Shown: positions 15,058 through 21,010 of the stretch, piece after piece
Position numbering within the stretch: the first letter of the stretch is position 1
Layout of the letters: every line of letters starts with the position of its first letter
Source: a virus
Length of the DNA stretch: 21,928 nt
IMG/VR virus record: IMGVR_UViG_3300028794_000195
Span: 1-21,928 of that record
Strand: one strand, 5' to 3'
Program-made: the position numbers and the translations under genes
Notes under the pieces: generated by a model
Database searches by the model: none
Seen by the model: the letters and a program-made list of their open reading frames with translations, nothing else
What the model was told of the DNA's origin: nothing

Positions 15058-15351
15058 TCAGGCGTCGAAGTAGCTGGTTGCGGCCTTGGTGTCTCCGTCG
15101 GCGAGCTGGGCGCAGATGACGCGCCATACCTGGTTGACGTCGCGGCCTGAGCCGGCGGCGTAGCCGTGCAGGGCGACGTCCAGGGCTTCGCCGAGTTCCA
15201 TGAGGGCGTCTGCGGCGAGGTCGGGGGTCTGGGAGAGGTTGTGGGCGATGATGCCGCTGGACACCATGTCGTCGGCCAGTGCGTGCGTGATCATGGTTCG
15301 TACGGCTCGGCGGATGCCGACGATCCGCGCTGCGGTTTCCTGCTCGGTCAT
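15058..15351 (-). CDS. Small helical protein, unknown function
   Basis: The protein has 97 residues and starts with ATG at 15351, after GGAGGAG eight bases upstream. It is predicted mostly helical (ARIVGIRRAVRTMITHALA, then DLAADALMELGEALDVALHG). It has Trp in the last third and ends in Tyr-Phe-Asp-Ala. Its start (MTEQ, codons ATGACCGA) is like those of the neighbouring small genes. The stop codon lies in an 11-base sequence, CGTCTGGTCAG, that also occurs at the end of the next upstream gene. No family is recognised. It is probably an early or middle phage gene given its place after replication. Confidence 0.7.
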   Translation of the reverse strand: MTEQETAARIVGIRRAVRTMITHALADDMVSSGIIAHNLSQTPDLAADALMELGEALDVALHGYAAGSGRDVNQVWRVICAQLADGDTKAATSYFDA

Positions 15352-15388
15352 GCTCTGCTCTCCTCCGTAGTGATGTCCGGTCGTCTGG

Positions 15389-15892
15389 TCAGCTGATGGT
15401 CTTGGGCTCGTTCTCGATAGCGTCGGCAACGCAGTCCCCGACACAGGTGCAGCTGCGCATGGGCTCCATGGCGTGGCGGATGGCCAGCTTCTGCTCGTCG
15501 GTGACCTTGTGCCGCAGCTCCAGGTCGGTCCAGTCGAGGTCGATGGCGGTGAACAGCTCGGCGGCGTCGCGTGCGCAGCTGATGCATGAGGTGGCCTCGA
15601 CGAGGCGGTATCCGGTGGTGACCGAGACGGTGAACCGTCCAGTGAACCCGTTGTCGTGGTTGATGGCCGGCGTGATGGCGATGGTGTCGGTGATGCGCTC
15701 GCAGGTGATGACCCCTGTGCCCCTCTCGCTGGTGAACGGGATGGTGGGGATGGCGAGGTCGGTCATGGTCAGTTCTCCTTGGTGGGGCAGGCTCACGTAG
15801 CTGTCGTCGTGGATGGGGCAGTCGTTCTTGTACCGGGCGTCGGTGATCGACCGGTCTATGACCGCGTCGCAGCGCGGGCAGGTGTCGGTCAT
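15389..15892 (-). CDS. Zinc-ribbon leader fused in frame to unknown protein
   Basis: One frame of 167 residues contains two apparent units. Residues 1-42 hold a small zinc ribbon (C5-x-x-C8 and C25-x-x-H28). Residue 43 is a Met (ATG at 15766) with a complete ribosome binding site, AAGGAGAACTGACC, in front. The same sequence precedes the outer start at 15892. The 125 residues from 15766 form a second unit with beta strands, a Cys-x-x-Cys (SCISC) and a late CTC/GDC pair, and could bind metal. The outer and inner proteins may both be made. Neither unit is recognised. Confidence 0.72.
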   Translation of the reverse strand: MTDTCPRCDAVIDRSITDARYKNDCPIHDDSYVSLPHQGELTMTDLAIPTIPFTSERGTGVITCERITDTIAITPAINHDNGFTGRFTVSVTTGYRLVEATSCISCARDAAELFTAIDLDWTDLELRHKVTDEQKLAIRHAMEPMRSCTCVGDCVADAIENEPKTIS

Positions 15893-16107
15893 GGTCAGTT
15901 CTCCTTCAGGACTTGGTGGAACCGAACGGCGGCATCGGTGAAGGTGGTCTCCATGTCTTCGAGGGTCTTCGGGCTGCCAATGTGCGCGCCCATCTTGGTG
16001 ATGAGCTGGTAGGCGTCGACGTGTTGGAGGTGGAGCCCGTGGCTCGCGGCGATGCGCTCCAGCCGCTCGTACTTGCTGGTTTCGGTGTCGGTCATGGTGT
16101 TCTCCTT
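15758..16107 (-). repeat. Three copies of a gene-start cassette
   Basis: The sequence AAGGAGAACTGACCATG plus the next six bases is identical at 15884-15906 and 15758-15780. A copy at 16087-16107 lacks two bases (TG) before ACC. Each places a ribosome binding site at fixed distance from an ATGACCGAC start. In the 15884-15906 copy the TGA inside the cassette is the stop codon of the upstream gene. In the other two copies the upstream frame passes through without stopping. Conserved start-associated sequences are known in some mycobacteriophages. Confidence 0.8.
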
Positions 16108-16272
16108 CGTTCGGTTACGGGCGAGCTTGGCCCGGTGGTATGCGGCCTTGCCGTACTTGCGATTTCGCAAGTGGTCGGCCCGGAACGCCTTCCGTTCCGC
16201 GCGCTTGCGCAGGGTCTCGGCAACCGCCCGCTGGAGGCGTTCCCGCCACTCTTGGGCCTCTTCCTCGGTCAT
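15895..16272 (-). CDS. Basic leader protein fused in frame to small helical protein
   Basis: The frame has 125 residues. Residues 1-59 are strongly basic and helical (many Arg and Lys), like a small nucleic-acid-binding protein. They end in Lys-Glu-Asn-Thr just before an internal Met at residue 60 (ATG at 16095), which has its own AAGGAG seven bases upstream. Residues 60-125 are a separate helical unit (KYERLERIAASHGLHL) that also ends in Lys-Glu-Asn before the stop. A separate 66-residue protein from 16095 is likely. The outer start at 16272 has only a GAGG about eleven bases upstream. The function of both units is unknown. Confidence 0.72.
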   Translation of the reverse strand: MTEEEAQEWRERLQRAVAETLRKRAERKAFRADHLRNRKYGKAAYHRAKLARNRTKENTMTDTETSKYERLERIAASHGLHLQHVDAYQLITKMGAHIGSPKTLEDMETTFTDAAVRFHQVLKEN

Positions 16273-16276
16273 CGGT

Positions 16277-16364
16277 TCTCACACCTCTTCCGGTTCCTGT
16301 TAAGCCGTTAGATGTGTGAGATGTGTGAGACCTCTAACGCTTCTCACACTTCTCACACTTAACA
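16277..16364. repeat. Composite palindrome with repeated octamer GTGTGAGA
   Basis: Two direct copies of GTGTGAGA (16314-16321, 16323-16330) face two inverted copies (16342-16349, 16351-16358) across an 11-base loop, giving 17-base arms with one mismatch. An outer pair, TGTTAAG (16298-16304) and CTTAACA (16358-16364), extends the dyad. A fifth copy in the inverted orientation is at 16277-16284, within the leader of the gene starting at 16272. The element lies between the primase-helicase stop and the next gene. It may be a binding site array, a replication element or a large terminator hairpin. Confidence 0.8.
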
Positions 16365-16381
16365 TGTCTCCCCCACAGGTG

Positions 16382-18340
16382 TTAGGCGGCTTGCGCCTTG
16401 CGGAGGGCTCGGTACATGCCGTTGACGGGCCGCTCGATTTCGCCGGCGGCGACCATCCGGCTCAGGGTCATGTCGATGGAACCGCGCTTGGCCCGGCTCT
16501 GGAACTCGTCGTGGATCTCCCGCACGGGCACCATGTCGTCCTGCTCGCGCAGCCACGCGGCCAGCTCGGTGCGAAGGTCTCCCTTGGCGCGCCCAGCCTT
16601 GTTCGCCTCCTCCATGACGTCGCCCGCGCGCCGCGAGTCGGTCACTCCCCAGGTGACCTTGGACGTGTAGACCTTGAAGGCCTCTCCGTCCTCGTCCTCG
16701 GCGTCGAGGGCCACTGTGGTGATCTGGTAGCGCTGTGAGCCCTGCTTGGGGCCGAGGTTGCATTTCTCTTGGCTGAACAGGTACTCGTCGGGTCCGTCTT
16801 CGTCATCGGTCTTCGGTACGGCGATGCAGTAGAGGACCGACCGGGCGACCGCTGAGAACGCACGCGAGCCCATCACGCTGTTGAGGGCGTCGGACCCGCT
16901 GGACTTATTCACGTGGATCAGGCCGCACACCGCGACGCCGGCCGCGGCGGCGAACCGGGACAGCGGGTCGAGGGCCTGGCGCACCTCGCGGTCCTTGTGG
17001 GTGTCGAGTTTCCCGTCGATGATCGACATGATGGGGTCGAGGACCAGCAGGGCCACGTCGTGTTCAAGGCACTGCTCGGCGAGGCGTACGAGGTCGCGCG
17101 GGAAGCTGAGCCAGTCCTTGGCGCCGTCGTCGTCGTAGGCGTCGGCCCGGAAGACCCGGGTGGTGTCGGCGCCGGCCGCGACGAGGCGGGGCAGGATGAC
17201 GGGCTCCCAGTCGTCTTCGGTGGCGTAGATGACCACGCCCTTCGGGGTGCCGAAGAACTCCCCGCGGAGCGTCCCGAGGGACACCTTGGCGATGACGTCG
17301 TAGCTGATGGTCGACTTGCCGATCCCTTCGCGCCCGGCGAGCAGCGTGATCGCGCCGACCGGGATGTGTCCGCCGTACTCGTTGCCGTGCAGCCACCGGG
17401 TGCGCGTCATCCTGATGCCCGATGCGGCGCGGAACCGGATGATCCGACCCTCGGGCTGAGCCTCAGGTGACACGGATGTGTCAGGTGGTGGCTCGCGGAT
17501 GGTGTCGAGCAGCTGCGACGCCTGGTCCCGCTGCTCGACGTAGTCGACCAATTCCGCCGGCGGCACGTACGGCTCGAAGTCGTCGATGGTGTGCCCGGCG
17601 CTGAGGTGGTCGTGGGCGTCCTTGCCGGTCTTGGCCTGGATGAACTTCAGCCCTTTGACGATGGGCCGTAGTGCTTTCTCTACCGCCGTCGCCCACTTCT
17701 CGCCGGTCGTGTCGGTGGCCTTGGTGGGCCGGTCGACGACGGCGTAGACGTAGTGCCCGGTCAGGGCGGCCGGGTCGGTCTTGGCGAATCCCTGGGCGCC
17801 GTTCATCGCCGTGGTGGCGATGTTCCCGGTGCGCTCGACGGCGTGGACGTCCTTTTCTCCCTCGACGAGGTAGATCGGAACACTGCCGGGCTCGACGGCG
17901 AGCAGCTCGGGGAGTCGATAGAGGACCCTGCGGGCGTCACCCAGCTTCCACCGGTAGCCGCCCTTGCTACCCGGGTCGGGCACGCGAACCGGGAAGTCCT
18001 TGTTGGCGGTCCGGCACACCTCGTAGAGCAGCTGGCGGGTCTCGTCGCGATACTGGTAGATCGCGACGGCATCACCGAATCGCGTCCACACGTTTTCGCG
18101 CGGCTTGCCCACCTCGGCCTTGTCGAGACCGACAGCGGCGAGCATGTCGTCGTAGGAGCAGCCCTGGGCCCGGCAGTCGAACACGACGGGTTGCCGGTCG
18201 CCGCGGCTGACGGTCGCGGATGGCCTGTTGTCGCCGTGCACGGGGCATTGGACGCTGGCGGTTCCCTGGCCGGTCTCGACCACCTTGCTGCCGAAGTCCC
18301 GCAGCGCTTGGAGCACGCGCCGGTACGGGTCATCGGGCAT
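16382..18340 (-). CDS. Bifunctional primase-helicase
   Basis: The 652-residue protein combines primase and helicase parts for phage DNA replication. A zinc-binding motif is at residues 32-61 (C32, H35, C56, C61). A TOPRIM region follows, with YLVEGEKD (Glu160) and a later GKDAHDHLSAG around 239-249. A RecA-like helicase/ATPase domain has Walker A AGREGIGKST at 335-344, Walker B ALLVLD ending at Asp435 and IHVNK at 475-479. The last 80 residues resemble a winged helix. The second TOPRIM motif, normally an Asp-rich DxD strand, reads VVDRPTKATD and is unusual. The ATG at 18340 overlaps the previous gene by eleven bases. Stop is just right of the octamer palindrome. Confidence 0.9.
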   Translation of the reverse strand: MPDDPYRRVLQALRDFGSKVVETGQGTASVQCPVHGDNRPSATVSRGDRQPVVFDCRAQGCSYDDMLAAVGLDKAEVGKPRENVWTRFGDAVAIYQYRDETRQLLYEVCRTANKDFPVRVPDPGSKGGYRWKLGDARRVLYRLPELLAVEPGSVPIYLVEGEKDVHAVERTGNIATTAMNGAQGFAKTDPAALTGHYVYAVVDRPTKATDTTGEKWATAVEKALRPIVKGLKFIQAKTGKDAHDHLSAGHTIDDFEPYVPPAELVDYVEQRDQASQLLDTIREPPPDTSVSPEAQPEGRIIRFRAASGIRMTRTRWLHGNEYGGHIPVGAITLLAGREGIGKSTISYDVIAKVSLGTLRGEFFGTPKGVVIYATEDDWEPVILPRLVAAGADTTRVFRADAYDDDGAKDWLSFPRDLVRLAEQCLEHDVALLVLDPIMSIIDGKLDTHKDREVRQALDPLSRFAAAAGVAVCGLIHVNKSSGSDALNSVMGSRAFSAVARSVLYCIAVPKTDDEDGPDEYLFSQEKCNLGPKQGSQRYQITTVALDAEDEDGEAFKVYTSKVTWGVTDSRRAGDVMEEANKAGRAKGDLRTELAAWLREQDDMVPVREIHDEFQSRAKRGSIDMTLSRMVAAGEIERPVNGMYRALRKAQAA

Positions 18341-18683
18341 GGTCTGCCGCCCATGTCCAGCAGCCGCAGCCGCAGGTGATGTCTCCGTCGTTGGGTTCGT
18401 CGCGCCGGTCGAGGCATTTCTCGTGGGCTGCGCGGGCGCATCGGCCGCAGGACGGCAGCCGTGGCCAATGCCTGGTGTCGTCCTGCAACTCGCGGGCGTT
18501 CTGGCGGACGCCGTCGCCGTAGCCGCGCCCGTAGCCGTCGAGGTCGTCGTCGGTGGGGCGCCAGTCAGGGTGGTGGTGCCGGGCGAGGATCCGCGCAGCC
18601 GCGCGCACCTCTAGCTCGGTAGGCTGGGGCTCGGTTCCCGGCCTGTTTCCCGCAGGCCGGGAGCCCCCATCCCGCGCCGTCAC
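18330..18683 (-). CDS. Cys-rich small protein, probable zinc binding
   Basis: The protein has 117 residues and begins with GTG at 18683, overlapping the previous stop by four bases (GTGA). The first 20 residues are polar and Pro/Gly-rich. A helical middle contains ARILARHHHPDW and DDDLDGYGRGYGDG. The C-terminal part has two cysteine groups, CGRC and CGCGC, with further Cys between them, which should bind zinc. The end overlaps the primase-helicase start. Position suggests an early gene linked to replication. No family is recognised. Confidence 0.72.
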   Translation of the reverse strand: MTARDGGSRPAGNRPGTEPQPTELEVRAAARILARHHHPDWRPTDDDLDGYGRGYGDGVRQNARELQDDTRHWPRLPSCGRCARAAHEKCLDRRDEPNDGDITCGCGCWTWAADHAR

Positions 18684-18904
18684 CGGTCACCACTGACGAG
18701 AAGGCCGGCGAGCGCCAGGCGCTGCGCGGCGGTCAGCGGCGGGTGCGCGTCAACAACCTGCTTGATGCGCTTGGCTAGGACGCTCGCGCGTAGGTCCCGG
18801 TCGGCCAGTTCAGCGCCCTCGGTGTTGCCACGGCGGGCGTAGCCACCCTTGCGGGCCCGGTGCTGCAGCGGAGTGCCGAGTGGGTCGGCGCACGTGTCGG
18901 TCAT
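18680..18904 (-). CDS. Small basic/helical protein, first gene of leftward early run
   Basis: The protein has 74 residues and starts with ATG at 18904, four bases after GAGGAG, a strong ribosome binding site. It has a Lys/Arg/Gly-rich segment (RARKGGYARRG) and then a helix with the pattern ADRDLRASVLAKRIKQVVDA followed by a helix LTAAQRLALAGLL. The last pattern is common in short proteins of actinomycete mobile elements, whose role I do not know. It is the first gene after the 534-bp intergenic region. A DNA-binding regulator or recombination factor is possible but not supported by a motif. Confidence 0.7.
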   Translation of the reverse strand: MTDTCADPLGTPLQHRARKGGYARRGNTEGAELADRDLRASVLAKRIKQVVDAHPPLTAAQRLALAGLLVSGDR

Positions 18905-19025
18905 GGCTCTCCTCGGAGCAAGACCATGATCGAACACACGTCTCAACGACGCCTGGGCAGGGGATATACGCCACAGCGCTATCCCGCGACCAGCTTCCGA
19001 CAATGCGGTAGCGTCGCGTTCGACC

Positions 19026-19073
19026 GCATGGTGGTGAGAGACCATGCCGTCCGAGTGTCCGACCTAGGGTCGG
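19026..19073. promoter_or_regulatory. Two operator-like dyads
   Basis: GCATGGT (19026-19032) and ACCATGC (19041-19047) form a perfect seven-base dyad with eight bases between. CCGACC (19059-19064) and GGTCGG (19068-19073) form a second dyad with a three-base centre. They lie 120-170 bases upstream of the first early gene. Such sites often bind dimeric repressors, but no repressor gene is seen in the window. Confidence 0.4.
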
Positions 19074-19088
19074 GTGCTTGTGGGATAG

Positions 19089-19124
19089 GAAGCGGCCAAG
19101 GGGCAAGCGCCCCTTGGCCGCTTT
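19089..19124 (+). terminator. Strong intrinsic terminator-like hairpin
   Basis: AAGCGGCCAAGGGGC (19090-19104) and its perfect complement (19109-19123) make a 15-bp stem with a four-base loop AAGC. A short T-rich end (CTTTCC) follows in plus orientation; the minus orientation ends in TTCCT. It could end leftward integrase transcription, or a short plus-strand RNA from the dyad region. Confidence 0.7.
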
Positions 19125-19438
19125 CCTGAGGATGAGCTTAGCTGCCAAGCTGTGCGAAACCTGGGTGCTGTGACGTGCTTTCACCGATCTGTCACCGACG
19201 AGATCAATTCCGTGATCAGGCGACCACGGTGCGCTTATCAATTCGATCTGAGTCGATGACCCGCTCAGCGCATAACTGCAGGTCAGAGGCCGTATTGGAA
19301 ATTCGCGATAGCGACCTCGCGCAACTGTGACATGGATCGCAGCCACATCCGTGATGCGCGTTACAGATACGAATGATGTCGGAGCTGGAATGCATTGCCT
19401 GAACAGAAATCAGGATTGACTTTCTCTATCGCTCTGCT

Positions 19439-19516
19439 TTACTTCCACGCAATCTGGATCGATTCCGGATCGAAGTAGGACTCTCCCGACTTCCAGCCCC
19501 CGGCCGCCGACCCGTC
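19439..19516 (-). other. Out-of-frame integrase C-terminal extension
   Basis: Twenty-five codons in the +1 frame after the integrase stop encode DGSAAGGWKSGESY followed by FDPESIQIAWK, then TAA. The FDP-x-x-x-x-x-x-W-K/R ending is typical of large serine integrases of actinomycetes. The two frames meet at CCC-TGA-C: skipping the T leads directly into this extension. The split may be a programmed shift, a real mutation or a sequencing error. Confidence 0.6.
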
Positions 19517-20969
19517 AGGGTGTCGACGATGGCGCGGCATCGGCCCAGATCTCGCCCCACGTCCGCTCGTCCCCGGCCCAGCGCGACGGCGCCAGCCGCA
19601 GCTCGTTGAACCGAGGCCCGTCGTACCGGGTGCCGGGCAGGAGCCGGACGTCGGCCAGCAGGCGCGTGATGTCCCGGCGCCGCCTCGCCGAGTACCCGCC
19701 CCACCTCGCGGCGATCTCCTCGCCCGTCTTCCCTGCCAGGTCGCCCAGCTCGGCCGGCAGCGCAAGCCGGTGGACCTTCCGCGCGGCCGTGTCGATGTCG
19801 ACCAGCAGGAGCCGCTCCACGGCCGCGAGCCCACCGGCGGTCAGGTCGCCCCGCGCCGCCTCGGCGTAGTGCGCGTCCAGCCGGTCCCGGAGCACCTTCT
19901 CCGCGGCGAGGGCGGCGCGCAGCTCCCCGTCGGTGCTGCCCTTCGCGATCAGCGCGTTGATGTCGGACTTCCTGAGCCGTCCCAGGATGACCGGTTCCAG
20001 CACGCCCTCCAGGCCGCGCGCCGACGCCGAGACTTTGAAGCATTCGCGGCACTGGTACGCGTCGCCGGTCTTGCGCGGGGCGGCCCGCAGGTTGCCGCCG
20101 CAGGGCGCGCACCGGACCGCCCCGGTGCACCAGTGCTTCACGTTCGACGACCCGGTGGCAGGGTGCGACGTCAGCCGGGCGTACGCCCGCTCCCAGACCT
20201 CGCGCGGCACTAGCGGCTCCCACGTGCCATCGCCCACGATCTTGCCCTGGTGCACGCGCAGCCCGGCGTAGACCGGCTTGATGGCGAGCTGGCGGATCTG
20301 GCGGTCCGTCCACTGTCCGCCCTCGGCCGTGGGGATGCCCCGCTTGTTGAGGTCACGCGCGATGGCGCCGAGGTCGTCCTTGTCGTCGCCGGCGGCGATG
20401 CGGGTGATGATCTCTGCGGCGATGGGCCCGGTCTCGGGGTCGGGTATCTGGCTCTCGACCCGGCCGCGGCGGTCGTAGGTCCGGATCCAGCCGTACCCGC
20501 GGCGACCGACCGGGCGGCCGGCGGCGGCGGCATCGCGCTTGCCGCGTACGGTGCGCTCGCTGATCTTCTCCGACTCGTCCGCCGACTCCACCGCGTCGTC
20601 GGCCAGGGCACGCCAGTCGCGGCGGTTGCGGACGTCGTAGGTGCGCTTGTGGCTGATGACCCGGATCAGCACGCCCTCGACGCGGCAGAGTTTGAACAGC
20701 TCCGCCCACTCGCCGAGGTCGCGGGAGCCGCGCGAGTTCTCCCAGAGCGACAGCATCTCGCAGTCGCCGGCCGCGATGTGCGCGAGCAGGGCGGCGTAGT
20801 CCGGGCGGTCACGGGTGGCGTACCGGGATGCGGACCGGTCGGGGTCGGCGAACTTCCGGCCGAGCTCGAAGCCCTGCTCCGCGCAGTCGGCGTGCCAGTC
20901 CTTTTCCTGCGACGCTACCGACCGGCCTTCGTCAGCGTCCGACTTGCGTCCGTAAAGATCTGATCGCAT
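19515..20969 (-). CDS. Large serine integrase
   Basis: As read, the protein has 484 residues. It catalyses phage integration through a covalent serine-DNA link. The catalytic N-terminal domain shows YGRKSD with Ser10, SVASQ at 17-21, DRPDY at 54-58 and the WENSRGSRD stretch at 76-84. A recombinase domain follows (GRRGYGWIRTY, then a DLNKRGIPT element at 207-214 and LAIKPVYAGLRVH). A zinc ribbon has C287-x-x-C290 and C307-x-x-C310. A coiled coil spans about 345-400. The end (EIWADAAPSSTP) is abrupt. A +1 shift at CCC-TGA would add 25 residues ending FDPESIQIAWK at 19439, which looks like the normal end of this family. The gene lies next to the attachment junction. The ATG at 20969 has no ribosome binding site. 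Confidence 0.96.
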   Translation of the reverse strand: MRSDLYGRKSDADEGRSVASQEKDWHADCAEQGFELGRKFADPDRSASRYATRDRPDYAALLAHIAAGDCEMLSLWENSRGSRDLGEWAELFKLCRVEGVLIRVISHKRTYDVRNRRDWRALADDAVESADESEKISERTVRGKRDAAAAGRPVGRRGYGWIRTYDRRGRVESQIPDPETGPIAAEIITRIAAGDDKDDLGAIARDLNKRGIPTAEGGQWTDRQIRQLAIKPVYAGLRVHQGKIVGDGTWEPLVPREVWERAYARLTSHPATGSSNVKHWCTGAVRCAPCGGNLRAAPRKTGDAYQCRECFKVSASARGLEGVLEPVILGRLRKSDINALIAKGSTDGELRAALAAEKVLRDRLDAHYAEAARGDLTAGGLAAVERLLLVDIDTAARKVHRLALPAELGDLAGKTGEEIAARWGGYSARRRRDITRLLADVRLLPGTRYDGPRFNELRLAPSRWAGDERTWGEIWADAAPSSTP

Positions 20970-21010
20970 GCTTGCAATGCTACTGCGCGAGGACTACTTT
21001 TCAAGAAGTC
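20970..21010. other. Prophage attachment half-site (att junction, right end)
   Basis: Permease coding sequence runs up to minus-strand GACTTCTT (21010-21003), encoding Asp-Phe and the start of the next codon. The family normally continues Phe-Asp-Thr. After this the sequence is unrelated and leads within 34 bases to the integrase start. The crossover probably lies within ACTTCTT. Exact limits need the other end of the prophage, which is outside the window. Confidence 0.8.
20977..21004 (-). promoter_or_regulatory. Candidate integrase promoter across the attachment junction
   Basis: On the minus strand TTGAAA (21004-20999) and TAGCAT (20982-20977) are separated by 16 bases. The -35 matches TTGACA at five of six positions; the -10 fits the TAnnnT pattern common in actinomycetes. 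Seven bases separate the -10 from the integrase ATG, so transcription would begin at or near the A of the start codon, giving a leaderless mRNA. The first two bases of the -35 fall in the sequence shared with the host gene. Confidence 0.5.

Larger units (their letters stand above)
18905..19438. other. Intergenic control-like region (534 bp) between integrase and early genes
   Basis: No convincing gene is present. Base composition is less GC-rich than the surroundings, especially from 19130 to 19438. It holds the dyads and the hairpin listed separately, repeats of TCACCGA (19181-19187 and 19192-19198, eleven bases apart) and of ATCAATTC (19203-19210 and 19237-19244). Spaced repeats such as these fit binding sites for a regulator. 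The leftward early promoter probably lies here; I could not pick a convincing -35/-10 pair. Confidence 0.6.
1..21003. mobile_element. Partial prophage (siphovirus type, serine integrase)
   Basis: A near-complete tailed-phage gene order is visible: integrase, replication, HNH, terminase, portal, protease, capsid, connectors, tail tube, chaperones, tape measure, tail tip, holin, endolysin. The right boundary is sharp. The host permease reading frame matches its family up to a Thr-Asp-Phe motif at about 21005 and then becomes unrelated sequence next to the integrase. The left boundary is not visible, so it is not certain that the two leftmost plus-strand genes belong to the prophage. Major structural and lytic genes look intact. 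The repressor, RDF and small terminase are not recognised. Confidence 0.93.

Noticed and set aside
18905-18990. Promoter for the leftward early genes (TATATC near 18963, TTGAGA near 18955)
   Set aside because: No pair of elements with acceptable spacing and match; a promoter is expected somewhere here but I cannot place it.
18860-19129. Plus-strand frame of 89 codons ending at the strong hairpin
   Set aside because: No ribosome binding site, it overlaps the 18680-18904 gene, and the last codons are the terminator stem.
18810-19346. Minus-strand frame of 178 codons in the intergenic region
   Set aside because: The composition is not protein-like, it crosses the hairpin and dyads, and it overlaps the well-supported small gene starting at 18904.
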